Of a DNA stretch of 64,000 nucleotides, positions 25,088 through 32,803 are shown in pieces. The stretch spans positions 1-64,000 of the forward strand of contig CAJTNC010000015.1 of NCBI GenBank assembly GCA_910577955.1, in the 5' to 3' direction. The position numbers and the translations under genes were made by a program. Position 1 is the first letter of the stretch, and every line of letters begins with the position of its first letter. The notes beneath the pieces are model-generated. The model was given only the letters and a program-made list of their open reading frames with translations, ran no database searches and had not been told where the DNA came from. The stretch comes from an uncultured Lachnospiraceae bacterium (lineage in GTDB: Bacteria > Bacillota > Clostridia > Lachnospirales > Lachnospiraceae).

Positions 25088-25720
25088 TTATACTTGATAA
25101 TAATCATTTGTATTATCTGTAAAATCAGCGTTCGTATTCATAACCACCGGCCCTTTGACTGCCTCATAGAAATTTACGAGCGTAGCGTTCATATAAGGCA
25201 TCACGTACAACGCTGCGATACCGCAGGTAATGCCGCTCAAAAGCATCCACGGGATGAAGGAAAGCATCAGAACAAAATAGTCCATCTTGTGGCCATCCAT
25301 CATTGCAACGCTGGCATCCAACGCATCCTTGCCGCTCATCCCCGGATTCTCCGCCAGAATATAGAATGCCTGTGAGTAACTGATCGCCTTAATGATGCCC
25401 GGTACAACGAAAAGCAGGCTCCACAAAAATGTAAACACCCCCATCAGAAGAGTCAGTACAAGGGCATCCACAAACCGCTGAAATCCGCTGAACAATACAT
25501 TGACATCCGGCTCAAATCCTCTCGTCAGATTCAGATAAATATACGCCGTGCCGAGACTCAACGGCCCCGTCAGGCATATCGACGCGATTCCGCCCACAAT
25601 GGGAACAAAATTGCATACGCCCAAGATCGCTCCCACAATAATAAAGCAGACGATCAGCATCCCGATATTGCCGCTCATCATCTGTTTTGCCTTCATTTTC
25701 AAATCCGCTCTGTTAATCAT
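25088..25720 (-). CDS. DUF975 membrane protein
   Basis: A 210-aa protein with about five hydrophobic helices and DUF975 hallmarks: RADLKMKAKQMMSGN at the start, LTGPLSLGTAYIYLNLTRG, FVVPGIIKAISYSQAFYILAE and DGHKMDYFVLMLSFIPW. Function unknown. Its ATG overlaps the stop of the upstream C39 peptidase-like gene (ATGA), so the two are translationally coupled. Confidence 0.88.
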   Translation of the reverse strand: MINRADLKMKAKQMMSGNIGMLIVCFIIVGAILGVCNFVPIVGGIASICLTGPLSLGTAYIYLNLTRGFEPDVNVLFSGFQRFVDALVLTLLMGVFTFLWSLLFVVPGIIKAISYSQAFYILAENPGMSGKDALDASVAMMDGHKMDYFVLMLSFIPWMLLSGITCGIAALYVMPYMNATLVNFYEAVKGPVVMNTNADFTDNTNDYYQV

Positions 25721-26361
25721 TTCTCTCTCCTTTTTAATGATACCGCCATCCGGTACTGCTCCCGGTGACGCTTCTCCACCAGTTTCTTTTCATACCCGAT
25801 CGTTCCATGATCATGCCACGGGTCATTGAAATAATAGTTCTCCTCATCATAACCCACAAGCAGCATGCAATGCTCATTAGAACGCCACAGAAAGCTTTCT
25901 CCCGAATCCTTTAGGATCCATTCCGGCCCGCTGTAAGTCTCTTTCAGATCAATAGTCGCCCAAAATATGACAGGCATGTCATTATCTATGTGATCCCGCA
26001 GCAGAATCCTCATTGACACTCCTGTCAGATCCACCGCTTCCCAAGCTTCATCCGGACGAAATGCCTGTTCCAAAACTCTATCAAGTGCCTTTTTTATCAC
26101 CGGCGCATAACATCCCATAGCATGATCATCCGCAGGATCTCCGGCAAACACTTCCCAAGGATTACCGCCGTAAAGCTTCCCATCCTGTTCAAAAAAGGGC
26201 TCTTTTTCCAGATAACGTTCCACAAACTGTTCCACCGAAATATCCGCCCCCAGATACTGTAAAAGCATCACGGCTGAAACGCTTTCGCAGCCCGTGGGCC
26301 ACTCTTTTGTCTGGTCAATGTATGGAACTCTTATCAGTTTTTTACGCTTCTTTTTTGTCAT
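25717..26361 (-). CDS. C39-family papain-like cysteine peptidase
   Basis: A 214-aa protein with the peptidase C39_2 layout: catalytic Cys in WPTGCESVSAVMLLQYLG, His in SNEHCMLLVGYDEEN, Asn/Asp in YYFNDPWHDHG. No signal peptide or ABC transporter domain, so it is a stand-alone C39-like hydrolase, possibly intracellular or exported by another route. The ATG lies inside the end of the upstream antiporter gene (20-base overlap); a TTG six codons earlier is the alternative. Coupled to DUF975 downstream. Confidence 0.82.
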   Translation of the reverse strand: MTKKKRKKLIRVPYIDQTKEWPTGCESVSAVMLLQYLGADISVEQFVERYLEKEPFFEQDGKLYGGNPWEVFAGDPADDHAMGCYAPVIKKALDRVLEQAFRPDEAWEAVDLTGVSMRILLRDHIDNDMPVIFWATIDLKETYSGPEWILKDSGESFLWRSNEHCMLLVGYDEENYYFNDPWHDHGTIGYEKKLVEKRHREQYRMAVSLKRREK

Positions 26362-27844
26362 AATATTTTTTAATACCAAGCAGCGCCGCCACCAGAAGCA
26401 CTGCGCTGATCAGCAAAGTGATCAACCAGTTCTTGCAGATTCCCGCAATGATATAGCCGATCACACAGACCACTGCCACAACCATCGCGTACTGCATCTG
26501 CGTCTGCACATGGTTGATATGGTTGCTCTGCGCACCTGCGGAGGACATGATCGTCGTATCGGATATCGGCGAAACATGATCGCCGCAGACAGCGCCGGCC
26601 AGCACTGCGGAGACCGCAATGATCATCATCTTCTCATCTGCCATCCTGAACATCTCCACTACGATCGGCACAAGGATCGCAAAAGTGCCCCAAGATGTTC
26701 CCGTGGAAAACGCCAGAAACAGCGCCACGGCAAACATGATTGCCGGAATAAAGATACTTGCAGTTGCGCTCGCTCCCACCGTACCGTTCACAAACTCACC
26801 GATGCCAAGATTATCGCCCATGCCCTTCAGTGTCCATGCGAAAGTCAGGATCAAAATAGCCGGTACCATCAGCTTGCATCCCTCCGCCAGAGAGTTCATA
26901 AAGTCTTTAAAGCCGATCACCTTTCTCGGCAGATACAGAATCGCCATGAAGATAACCGTCACCGTAGTAGCAAAGATCAAACTAATCTCCGCATCACAGT
27001 TTGCGAAAGCATCCACAATTCCTACCGCGCCGCCCTGCATGCCCGTATAAATCATGCCGAAGACCGCAGATACAATGAGCACTGCCACCGGAAGCACCAG
27101 ATCCATGACTTTGCCGTTCTTATTCCCTTCCTCCCCGGCGGCTTCCATATCTTTAAATTCCTCTGCCCCGGAAGTAAACAGGTCGCCCTTTGCCGCATTT
27201 TTCTCATGCTTTTTCATCAGGCCAAAGTCCAGATTCAAGCCGATCACCAGACACACCATCAGAAGCGTTAAGAGTGCATACAGATTAAACGGAATCGTGC
27301 TCAAAAACAACTGGAAGCCTGTCAGAGAACTATTCTCAGGCACATAAGAATTTACTGCCGCAGCCCAGCTTGAGATCGGCGCGATAATACAGATCGGCGC
27401 CGCCGTCGCATCGATTATATAGGCAAGTTTTGCTCTAGAAACTTTGTACTTATCCGTCACCGGCCGCATCACGGATCCCACCGTCAGACAGTTGAAATAA
27501 TCGTCCACAAAAATCAAAACACCCAGCCCCGTGGTTGCAAAAAGCGCGCTCTTTTTTGATTTTATCTTCCCGATGGCCCAGTTGCCGTAGGCCCTCGAGC
27601 CGCCCGACTTCTGCATCAGCACAATGATCATGCCGAGCAGCACGTCGAAAATGATAATGTTCAGGTTCATGCTCCCCGTCATGGTTGTAAACAGAGTCTC
27701 AAATGTCCCCCAGGGCTGAAACCCCGCTGTGAATAACGCCCCCAGAAGCACTCCCACAAACAGGGAAGAATACACTTCCTTCGTTATAAATGCCAGCAAA
27801 ATCGCCACGACGGGCGGCACCAGCGACCACCAAGTACCATACAT
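26342..27844 (-). CDS. NhaC-type Na+/H+ antiporter family protein
   Basis: A 500-aa membrane protein with about twelve helices. Seen: SLVPPVVAILLAFITKEVYSS at the start, VFVDDYFN-like LGVLIFVDDYFNCLTVGSVM at about 110, APICIIAPISSWAA at about 160, ILTFAWTLKGMGDNLG at about 330 and GDHVSPISDTTIMSSAGAQ at about 430. These fit the NhaC-like family (PF03553), which includes Na+/H+ and amino acid/H+ antiporters. AGGAGGA precedes the ATG. Repeat copy C lies upstream. Confidence 0.88.
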   Translation of the reverse strand: MYGTWWSLVPPVVAILLAFITKEVYSSLFVGVLLGALFTAGFQPWGTFETLFTTMTGSMNLNIIIFDVLLGMIIVLMQKSGGSRAYGNWAIGKIKSKKSALFATTGLGVLIFVDDYFNCLTVGSVMRPVTDKYKVSRAKLAYIIDATAAPICIIAPISSWAAAVNSYVPENSSLTGFQLFLSTIPFNLYALLTLLMVCLVIGLNLDFGLMKKHEKNAAKGDLFTSGAEEFKDMEAAGEEGNKNGKVMDLVLPVAVLIVSAVFGMIYTGMQGGAVGIVDAFANCDAEISLIFATTVTVIFMAILYLPRKVIGFKDFMNSLAEGCKLMVPAILILTFAWTLKGMGDNLGIGEFVNGTVGASATASIFIPAIMFAVALFLAFSTGTSWGTFAILVPIVVEMFRMADEKMMIIAVSAVLAGAVCGDHVSPISDTTIMSSAGAQSNHINHVQTQMQYAMVVAVVCVIGYIIAGICKNWLITLLISAVLLVAALLGIKKYYDKKEA

Positions 27845-27879
27845 TTTTTCATTTCCTCCTCATACGTAAATATAAATTC

Positions 27880-28100
27880 CAGATAATTGCGAGATTTGCC
27901 GTCTTTATTATTTTGTTGCTCAAAATTTATATTCCATAAGCAGGCACGCTCCCGCTGCGGTTCGACCGTAACGGCCACTAAGCTCATGTGAAATTTTTCA
28001 AATTTCGCATTCACTAAGTGCCGACGGTCTCACAGCACCTGCTTATGGATCTAAAAATTTTTCACATCAACTCTACAAAACAAAATCTCTCAATTATCTG
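27880..28100 (-). repeat. MITE-like palindromic repeat, copy C (inverted and diverged)
   Basis: A 221-bp element in the opposite internal orientation to copies A and B. Termini CAGATAATTGCGAGATTT and, on the other strand, CAGATAATTGAGAGATTT form good inverted repeats. The core shares AAGCAGG, GTGAGACCGTCGGCACTTAG and GAGCGTGCCTGCTTATGG on the minus strand, with a different AT-rich loop. Its right end overlaps the last codon and stop of the GGDEF-EAL gene. A 76-aa open frame across it is only the repeat translated. Confidence 0.8.
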
Positions 28101-29785
28101 AATACTGATTCAACTTGAAACGCCAGCGTCTCATATTCCTTCACCGGCATCGGTTTCGCAAAATAGTAGCCCTGCACATATTCGCAGCCCACACTGCTCA
28201 AAAATTCAACCTGTTCTTTCTCTTCCACACCCTCCGCAATAACGGGCAGATCAAGATCCTTCGCAAGCCGGATCACATTCGCCACGATGCTTTCGCTTCT
28301 CTTCTGATTTTCACTGCCGGAAGCCGCCATAAACTTCATATCCAGTTTCAGCACATCCACCGAAATATCTTTCAGCGTGTTTAAAGATGAATAACCGCTG
28401 CCGAAATCGTCCATCAGTATCGTATGTCCGTACTCCTGAAGCTGGCGCATCGCCCGTTTGATCGCTTCCGGATTATCCGTATAAGCGCTCTCCGTCAGCT
28501 CCAGCTGGAACAATTCTGCGGGAACGTCATATTTCAGCGTCAGTTCATGGATCTCTTCCACCATCCTCGGATTATACATGCTGACTCTGGAAATATTGAC
28601 AGAAACTGGAAACGGTTTTATTCCCCTGTCCAACCAGCTCCTGATCAGTCTGCAGGACTGCTCCCAGACATAATAATCCAGCTTCATGATCAATCCGTTC
28701 TTCTCAAAAACAGGAATAAATTTTCCCGGTGAAACCATGCCCTTATCCGGTGTAACCCAACGTATCAGCACTTCCGCGCCTTTCAGCCTGTAATCTGCCA
28801 GACTGTATTTCGGCTGCAGATAAAGCACAAACTGCTCCTCTTTCATCGCCTGTTCCATATCGTTGACGATGGCCTGCGCCTCCTCGATGCTCTTGCCCAT
28901 CTGTTCCGTATAGATATAATAATTTTGAATATAACTTCCCTTACACTCTTTGGACGCCAGCTTTGCATGATCTATCATGGCCGGAACGGACGCCTCCCGG
29001 TCTTCAATGTAAAATACGCCCAGATTTGAAAGAATATTATAGTCCCTCTGATAGGCTTTAAGGTCTTTCTGAAATTCATCCATCAGCCTCTGGATAAATT
29101 CACCGTCTTTCCTCGGCATACAAATCCCAAAGACGTCCGCTTCTATCCTGCAGTACGTCACGGGTTTTATATGCTTTTCCAGTTCCCGCAGCATATCCGC
29201 AATATGACAGATCAGCTTATCCCCTTCCCGTCTGCCGAACACGCTGTTATAAACCTGAAACTGATAAATATCAAAGTGCAGGAGCATAAACTCTATATCA
29301 GGATTTTCTTTCAACATCTTCTTCGTTTGATGCACAAACATGTTTTGTATATAAATGCCGGTCAATGTATCAAACTGCTCCTGATAGCGAAGCTTTCTCA
29401 GCACATACAATTCACTTCGCTCAATAACATTCTTTACCCTGAATCGTATGATCTCGGCATTATAAGGTTTTTTAATAAAATCCCACGCGCCGTATCCAAG
29501 GCACTTAACCTCGCTCTCCGAATCCGACTGACTTGTAGATACGATCACCGGAATCGTCGAAAGTTCCGGCGACGAAGAATACTCCTCCAAAAACTGAAAG
29601 CCGTCCATTTCCGGCATAATCAGATCGGTGATCACTGCAGAAACCTTATTTTTCAATTTCCATAAAATATCAAGCGCTTTTTTTCCATTATCCGCTTCCA
29701 GAACATTATAGGTACCTTCCAGAATAGTAACCAGCAATTCTCTGTTGATTTCATTATCTTCCACGACTAAAACTGTGTTCTCCAT
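28094..29785 (-). CDS. Response regulator with degenerate GGDEF and EAL domains (c-di-GMP phosphodiesterase)
   Basis: A 563-aa cytoplasmic protein. REC domain about 1-120 with phospho-acceptor Asp54 (VITDLIMPEMDG) and Lys in FIKKPYN. GGDEF-like domain about 130-295, in which the signature is IEADVFGI, so cyclase activity is unlikely. EAL domain about 305-560 with EVLIR (EAL motif variant), PVSVNISR, ELTES, DDFGSGYSSL, KLDMKFM, IAEGVEE and QGYYFAKPMP, so it probably hydrolyses c-di-GMP. AAAGGAG precedes ATG. The final AGA-TAA comes from the end of repeat copy C. No histidine kinase is adjacent. Confidence 0.9.
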   Translation of the reverse strand: MENTVLVVEDNEINRELLVTILEGTYNVLEADNGKKALDILWKLKNKVSAVITDLIMPEMDGFQFLEEYSSSPELSTIPVIVSTSQSDSESEVKCLGYGAWDFIKKPYNAEIIRFRVKNVIERSELYVLRKLRYQEQFDTLTGIYIQNMFVHQTKKMLKENPDIEFMLLHFDIYQFQVYNSVFGRREGDKLICHIADMLRELEKHIKPVTYCRIEADVFGICMPRKDGEFIQRLMDEFQKDLKAYQRDYNILSNLGVFYIEDREASVPAMIDHAKLASKECKGSYIQNYYIYTEQMGKSIEEAQAIVNDMEQAMKEEQFVLYLQPKYSLADYRLKGAEVLIRWVTPDKGMVSPGKFIPVFEKNGLIMKLDYYVWEQSCRLIRSWLDRGIKPFPVSVNISRVSMYNPRMVEEIHELTLKYDVPAELFQLELTESAYTDNPEAIKRAMRQLQEYGHTILMDDFGSGYSSLNTLKDISVDVLKLDMKFMAASGSENQKRSESIVANVIRLAKDLDLPVIAEGVEEKEQVEFLSSVGCEYVQGYYFAKPMPVKEYETLAFQVESVFR

Positions 29786-29842
29786 TGGTTGCTCCTTTGC
29801 CTCGCCACATTGCTTTTTCTGTAAAAATACTCATACAGTTTT

Positions 29843-29871
29843 ATTTTAACAAATTAAATTATTAAAGGCAA
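29843..29871 (-). promoter_or_regulatory. Promoter for the REC-GGDEF-EAL gene
   Basis: Minus strand TTGCCT (29866-29871), 17-base spacer, TAAAAT (29843-29848), about 60 bases before the ATG. Confidence 0.6.
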
Positions 29872-29931
29872 CTGTTTCAGCCAAAAAAGCGGGGGGCAGT
29901 TATAATTTATTTTGTTCTCCGCTTCTCGCCG

Positions 29932-30723
29932 TCACCGCAGCAATATTTCGTACCTGCTGTAGACCTCCTTTTCCACTTCCACCTCTCCCCCATAGGAAAA
30001 TCCGAGTTTAACGCACAACTTCCTTGACGCAGCATTTTCCGGGTGCATCAGCGCCCTCACCTGTGAAAATCCCAGCTCATCCCTGCCATAGTCCAGTATT
30101 GCCCGACAGACTTCAGTGGCAATCCCCTGCCGCTGCCATTCTTTCCCTATTACATAACCGAGTTCCGGCTCCTCAAACCCTTCCCGCATCGAAAGGCCTG
30201 CACGGCCTATGACTTCACCGGTCTCTCTCAGGCACACGGTCCACATTCCAAAACCGTAAAAACCGTAAATTTTCTCTATATACTCCCGGATATATGCCAG
30301 TTCCGCCTCCTTATCCTGAAAAAGATCCTCCATGTACGCCGTGATGCTCTCATCTCGGTAGATCCGATAAAAACTCTCCACATCCTCCTGTATGCTCTCT
30401 CTCACAAGGCATCGTTTTGTCACACAGATCTTCCACGGAATTTTCCTGCTGCGCTGCCATATCTTCTCAAGATAACTTTCATCCGGATTTTCCACGTCCG
30501 TCACAGCGTAAGAAATTCCCGGAAAACTTTTTGTCTCATCTGACAGAACCGCGGCCACCGCCATGTTCAGCTTTCTGCAGATACCGGCCAGTTCGGGGCT
30601 GTCTGTGAGGATCAGAAAACTATCTAAAATCTCCCGCCTTGTCTCCCTAAAAAGAATCTCCAGATTCTGCAATTCCTCCGCATTCAATTCCTTTTCCAGA
30701 ATAATTTTTGTGATCATCTCCAT
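29932..30723 (-). CDS. GNAT acetyltransferase with extra N-terminal domain
   Basis: A 263-aa protein. Residues about 100-263 are a RimJ-like GNAT domain (CVTKRCLVRESIQEDVESFY, GEVIGRAGLSMREGFEEPEL, GKEWQRQGIATEVCRAILD, HPENAASRKLCVKLGFSYGG). The first 95 residues are an alpha/beta segment reminiscent of a degraded HAD or receiver fold (DSFLILTDSPELAGICRKL, AAVLSDE). Either the first ATG or the ATG two codons later fits the GAGG site. Substrate unknown. Confidence 0.8.
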   Translation of the reverse strand: MEMITKIILEKELNAEELQNLEILFRETRREILDSFLILTDSPELAGICRKLNMAVAAVLSDETKSFPGISYAVTDVENPDESYLEKIWQRSRKIPWKICVTKRCLVRESIQEDVESFYRIYRDESITAYMEDLFQDKEAELAYIREYIEKIYGFYGFGMWTVCLRETGEVIGRAGLSMREGFEEPELGYVIGKEWQRQGIATEVCRAILDYGRDELGFSQVRALMHPENAASRKLCVKLGFSYGGEVEVEKEVYSRYEILLR

Positions 30724-30827
30724 ATACCTCTGCCGCTTCCCGACAAACCGGATCCAACTATTTCTCCGTCGAAAAATCTGTAAAATATTTTATAGATATG
30801 TTTTATCCATGTCAATAATTTTAGCGT

Positions 30828-30855
30828 TTGCAATGTCCCTGTTATGTGATAAAAT
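30828..30855 (+). promoter_or_regulatory. Promoter for the cyclophilin gene
   Basis: TTGCAA (30828-30833), 16-base spacer, TAAAAT (30850-30855), with AAAGAAAGGAAA before the ATG at 30888. Confidence 0.55.
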
Positions 30856-30887
30856 CAAGTTATCTTATCAAAGAAAGGAAATAAACA

Positions 30888-31409
30888 ATGGCACAAAATC
30901 CAATCGTAACATTTACTATGGCGGACGGGGGCGTGATCAAAGCCGAACTCTATCCCGAAACCGCGCCGGTTTCCGTAAACAATTTTATCTCTCTGATCGG
31001 GAAAAACTTTTATGACGGTTTGATCTTTCATCGCGTCATCAACGGCTTTATGATTCAGGGCGGAGATCCCAATGGCACCGGAACCGGCGGCCCCGGCTAC
31101 TCCATCCCCGGCGAATTTGCCATCAACGGTTTTGAGAACAATCTAAAGCATACGGAGGGCGTTCTCTCCATGGCGCGTTCCATGCATCCCGATTCAGCGG
31201 GCAGCCAATTCTTCATTATGCACAAGACAAGCCCTCATCTCGACGGCTCCTATGCGGCCTTCGGAAAAGTGATTGAAGGCATGGATGTGGTAAATAAGAT
31301 TGCCGAGACAGCTACCGATTATTCCGACAGACCATTGGAAGATCAGGTAATGCAGAGCGTTACCGTGGATACCTTTGGCGTGGAATATCCCGAACCGGAG
31401 AAGCTTTAA
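30888..31409 (+). CDS. Cyclophilin-type peptidyl-prolyl cis-trans isomerase
   Basis: A 173-aa cytoplasmic PPIase that speeds proline isomerisation during folding. All cyclophilin motifs are visible: FYDGLIFHRVINGFMIQGGD (catalytic Arg and Phe), GPGYSIPGEF, HTEGVLSMARS, SAGSQFFIMHK and LDGSYAAFGKVIEGMDVV. No signal peptide. Own promoter. The stop codon lies in a 24-bp perfect palindrome, and a broken methyltransferase gene follows 31 bases later. Confidence 0.93.
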   Translation: MAQNPIVTFTMADGGVIKAELYPETAPVSVNNFISLIGKNFYDGLIFHRVINGFMIQGGDPNGTGTGGPGYSIPGEFAINGFENNLKHTEGVLSMARSMHPDSAGSQFFIMHKTSPHLDGSYAAFGKVIEGMDVVNKIAETATDYSDRPLEDQVMQSVTVDTFGVEYPEPEKL

Positions 31410-31419
31410 AGCTTCTCCG
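31396..31419. repeat. 24-bp perfect palindrome over the cyclophilin stop codon
   Basis: CGGAGAAGCTTT and AAAGCTTCTCCG meet with no spacer, covering the last codons (GluLysLeu) and the TAA. As RNA it would form a short hairpin without a U-tract. It may be a weak terminator or an accidental palindrome. Confidence 0.5.
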
Positions 31420-31440
31420 AAACAATAGAAGGGCTTCACT

Positions 31441-31921
31441 ATGAACACCATTTATGATGATAAAAACTTTTTTGAATCTTATGCCCGGATGGCCCGCAGC
31501 AAAGACGGACTGGAGGCTGCGGGAGAATGGCACCAGCTCCGGCCGCTCTTTCCGCCGCTGCAGGGAAAATCGGTGCTTGATCTCGGCTGTGGCTACGGCT
31601 GGCACTGCAAATATGCCGCGGCGCAGGGCGCTGCTTACGTTTTAGGTTTAGATTTAAGTCTTCAGATGATAGAAGAAGCCTGCAAACGCAATTCCTCACC
31701 GGAAATAACTTACAGATTTTCTGGGGCATACCGTCCCCAAACAGCACCACACCCTAACGCAGATACTGATGGGGATCATAAGCGCGGGATTTACCCTTGC
31801 ACATATCGAGGAGGCTCAGCCCCCTAAAGAAATGATCAATCTTCCGGGAATGAAAGATGAAATGCGAAGACCGATGATGCTGCTTGTAAAGGCAAAAAAA
31901 GCCGCGAAAAATACTATTTAA
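31441..31921 (+). pseudogene. Broken SAM-dependent class I methyltransferase
   Basis: The N-terminus is a normal SAM methyltransferase: SVLDLGCGYGWHCKYAAAQG (motif I) and VLGLDLSLQMIEEA (motif II). After ITYRF, about residue 93, the family's middle part is absent and the frame shifts. A second frame then gives AGFTLAHIEEAQPPKEMINL and ends PMMLLVKAKKAAKNTI with TAA at 31919-31921, the usual C-terminus. So an internal out-of-frame deletion of roughly 100 codons has killed the gene. The intact first frame runs only to 31827. Confidence 0.8.
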
Positions 31922-31938
31922 ATCTCCCCGAAATAAAA

Positions 31939-32727
31939 CTATCTGGTGAAATTATAAATATTATAGAGATTGATAAACAAAATCGCAATCATCAAAGCGA
32001 TAAACAATCTGTTCACAAGTCTGTCCGACATCTTTTTGTTGATCACTCTTCCGGCGATACCGCCTCCGATACCGCCTGCTGCCATCAACAACAGCATGGA
32101 TATCTCAAATTCCGGAACGTTTCCGGCCGCCACGGATGAAATCAGACTTGTGATCTGCGAAAAGAAAATAATATATAACGAGTTTTCAGCCGCTGTCTTT
32201 GTAGACATTGAGAAAAAGAAAAATAAAACGACCAGATTGATCGGCCCGCCGCCAATTCCAAGGAAAGAAGACAGGATCCCCAAAACAAGCCCGATGCAAA
32301 TGCAGACTGCCGGAGCTTTCACTTTATATGTTTTAATCTTGTCCTTGTAAAGCGTATAAAATAATGTACCTAAAGTCACCGCGAACAGGCAGGCAGCCTG
32401 CACCGCCCCCACTCTGTTCTTATCCGGACTAAGCGACGATATCAGGGAAAACAGCCACTTTCCGGCAACGCCGCCAAGGGCCGCTCCGACAGCCAGCGGA
32501 AATCCGGTTTTCTGCTCGATCAAAGACTCCCCGCTCATTTTACTTTTTACGACGGAATATGTAGTCATGGACAGAACCGTACAGCCGGAGAGAAAACTGA
32601 CTGCAGCCACACTCATCATATCAAAAGTATCAAGAACCGGCTTGATGATCACGCCGCCGCCGATCCCGCAGATCGCTCCCGCTATGGAAGATAAAAAACA
32701 TACCAGAAAAACTATAACATACAACAT
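31939..32727 (-). CDS. TSUP/TauE-SafE family membrane transporter
   Basis: A 262-aa protein with about eight helices. CGIGGGVIIKPVLD near the N-terminus and LGIGGGPINLVVLFFFF near residue 155 are the paired glycine-rich motifs of the sulfite/sulfoacetate exporter family. Probable transport of a small sulfur or organic anion; direction and substrate unknown. The first ATG has only a weak ribosome site. It converges on the methyltransferase pseudogene. Confidence 0.87.
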   Translation of the reverse strand: MLYVIVFLVCFLSSIAGAICGIGGGVIIKPVLDTFDMMSVAAVSFLSGCTVLSMTTYSVVKSKMSGESLIEQKTGFPLAVGAALGGVAGKWLFSLISSLSPDKNRVGAVQAACLFAVTLGTLFYTLYKDKIKTYKVKAPAVCICIGLVLGILSSFLGIGGGPINLVVLFFFFSMSTKTAAENSLYIIFFSQITSLISSVAAGNVPEFEISMLLLMAAGGIGGGIAGRVINKKMSDRLVNRLFIALMIAILFINLYNIYNFTR

Positions 32728-32803
32728 GTCGACTTTACCTGCCTTTTTCTAACCATATCACAAAATGCTCTGTCCTGCAAATCTAATAATACGATCGGTG
32801 CTT

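Noticed and set aside
26294..27271. A 325-codon plus-strand frame opposite the NhaC-type antiporter
   Set aside because: Very His/Arg/Cys-rich translation, no ribosome site, antisense to a membrane protein gene.
27784..28014. A 76-codon minus-strand frame containing TVEPQRERACLW
   Set aside because: It is the translated palindromic repeat (copy A gives a similar string in another frame), not a gene.
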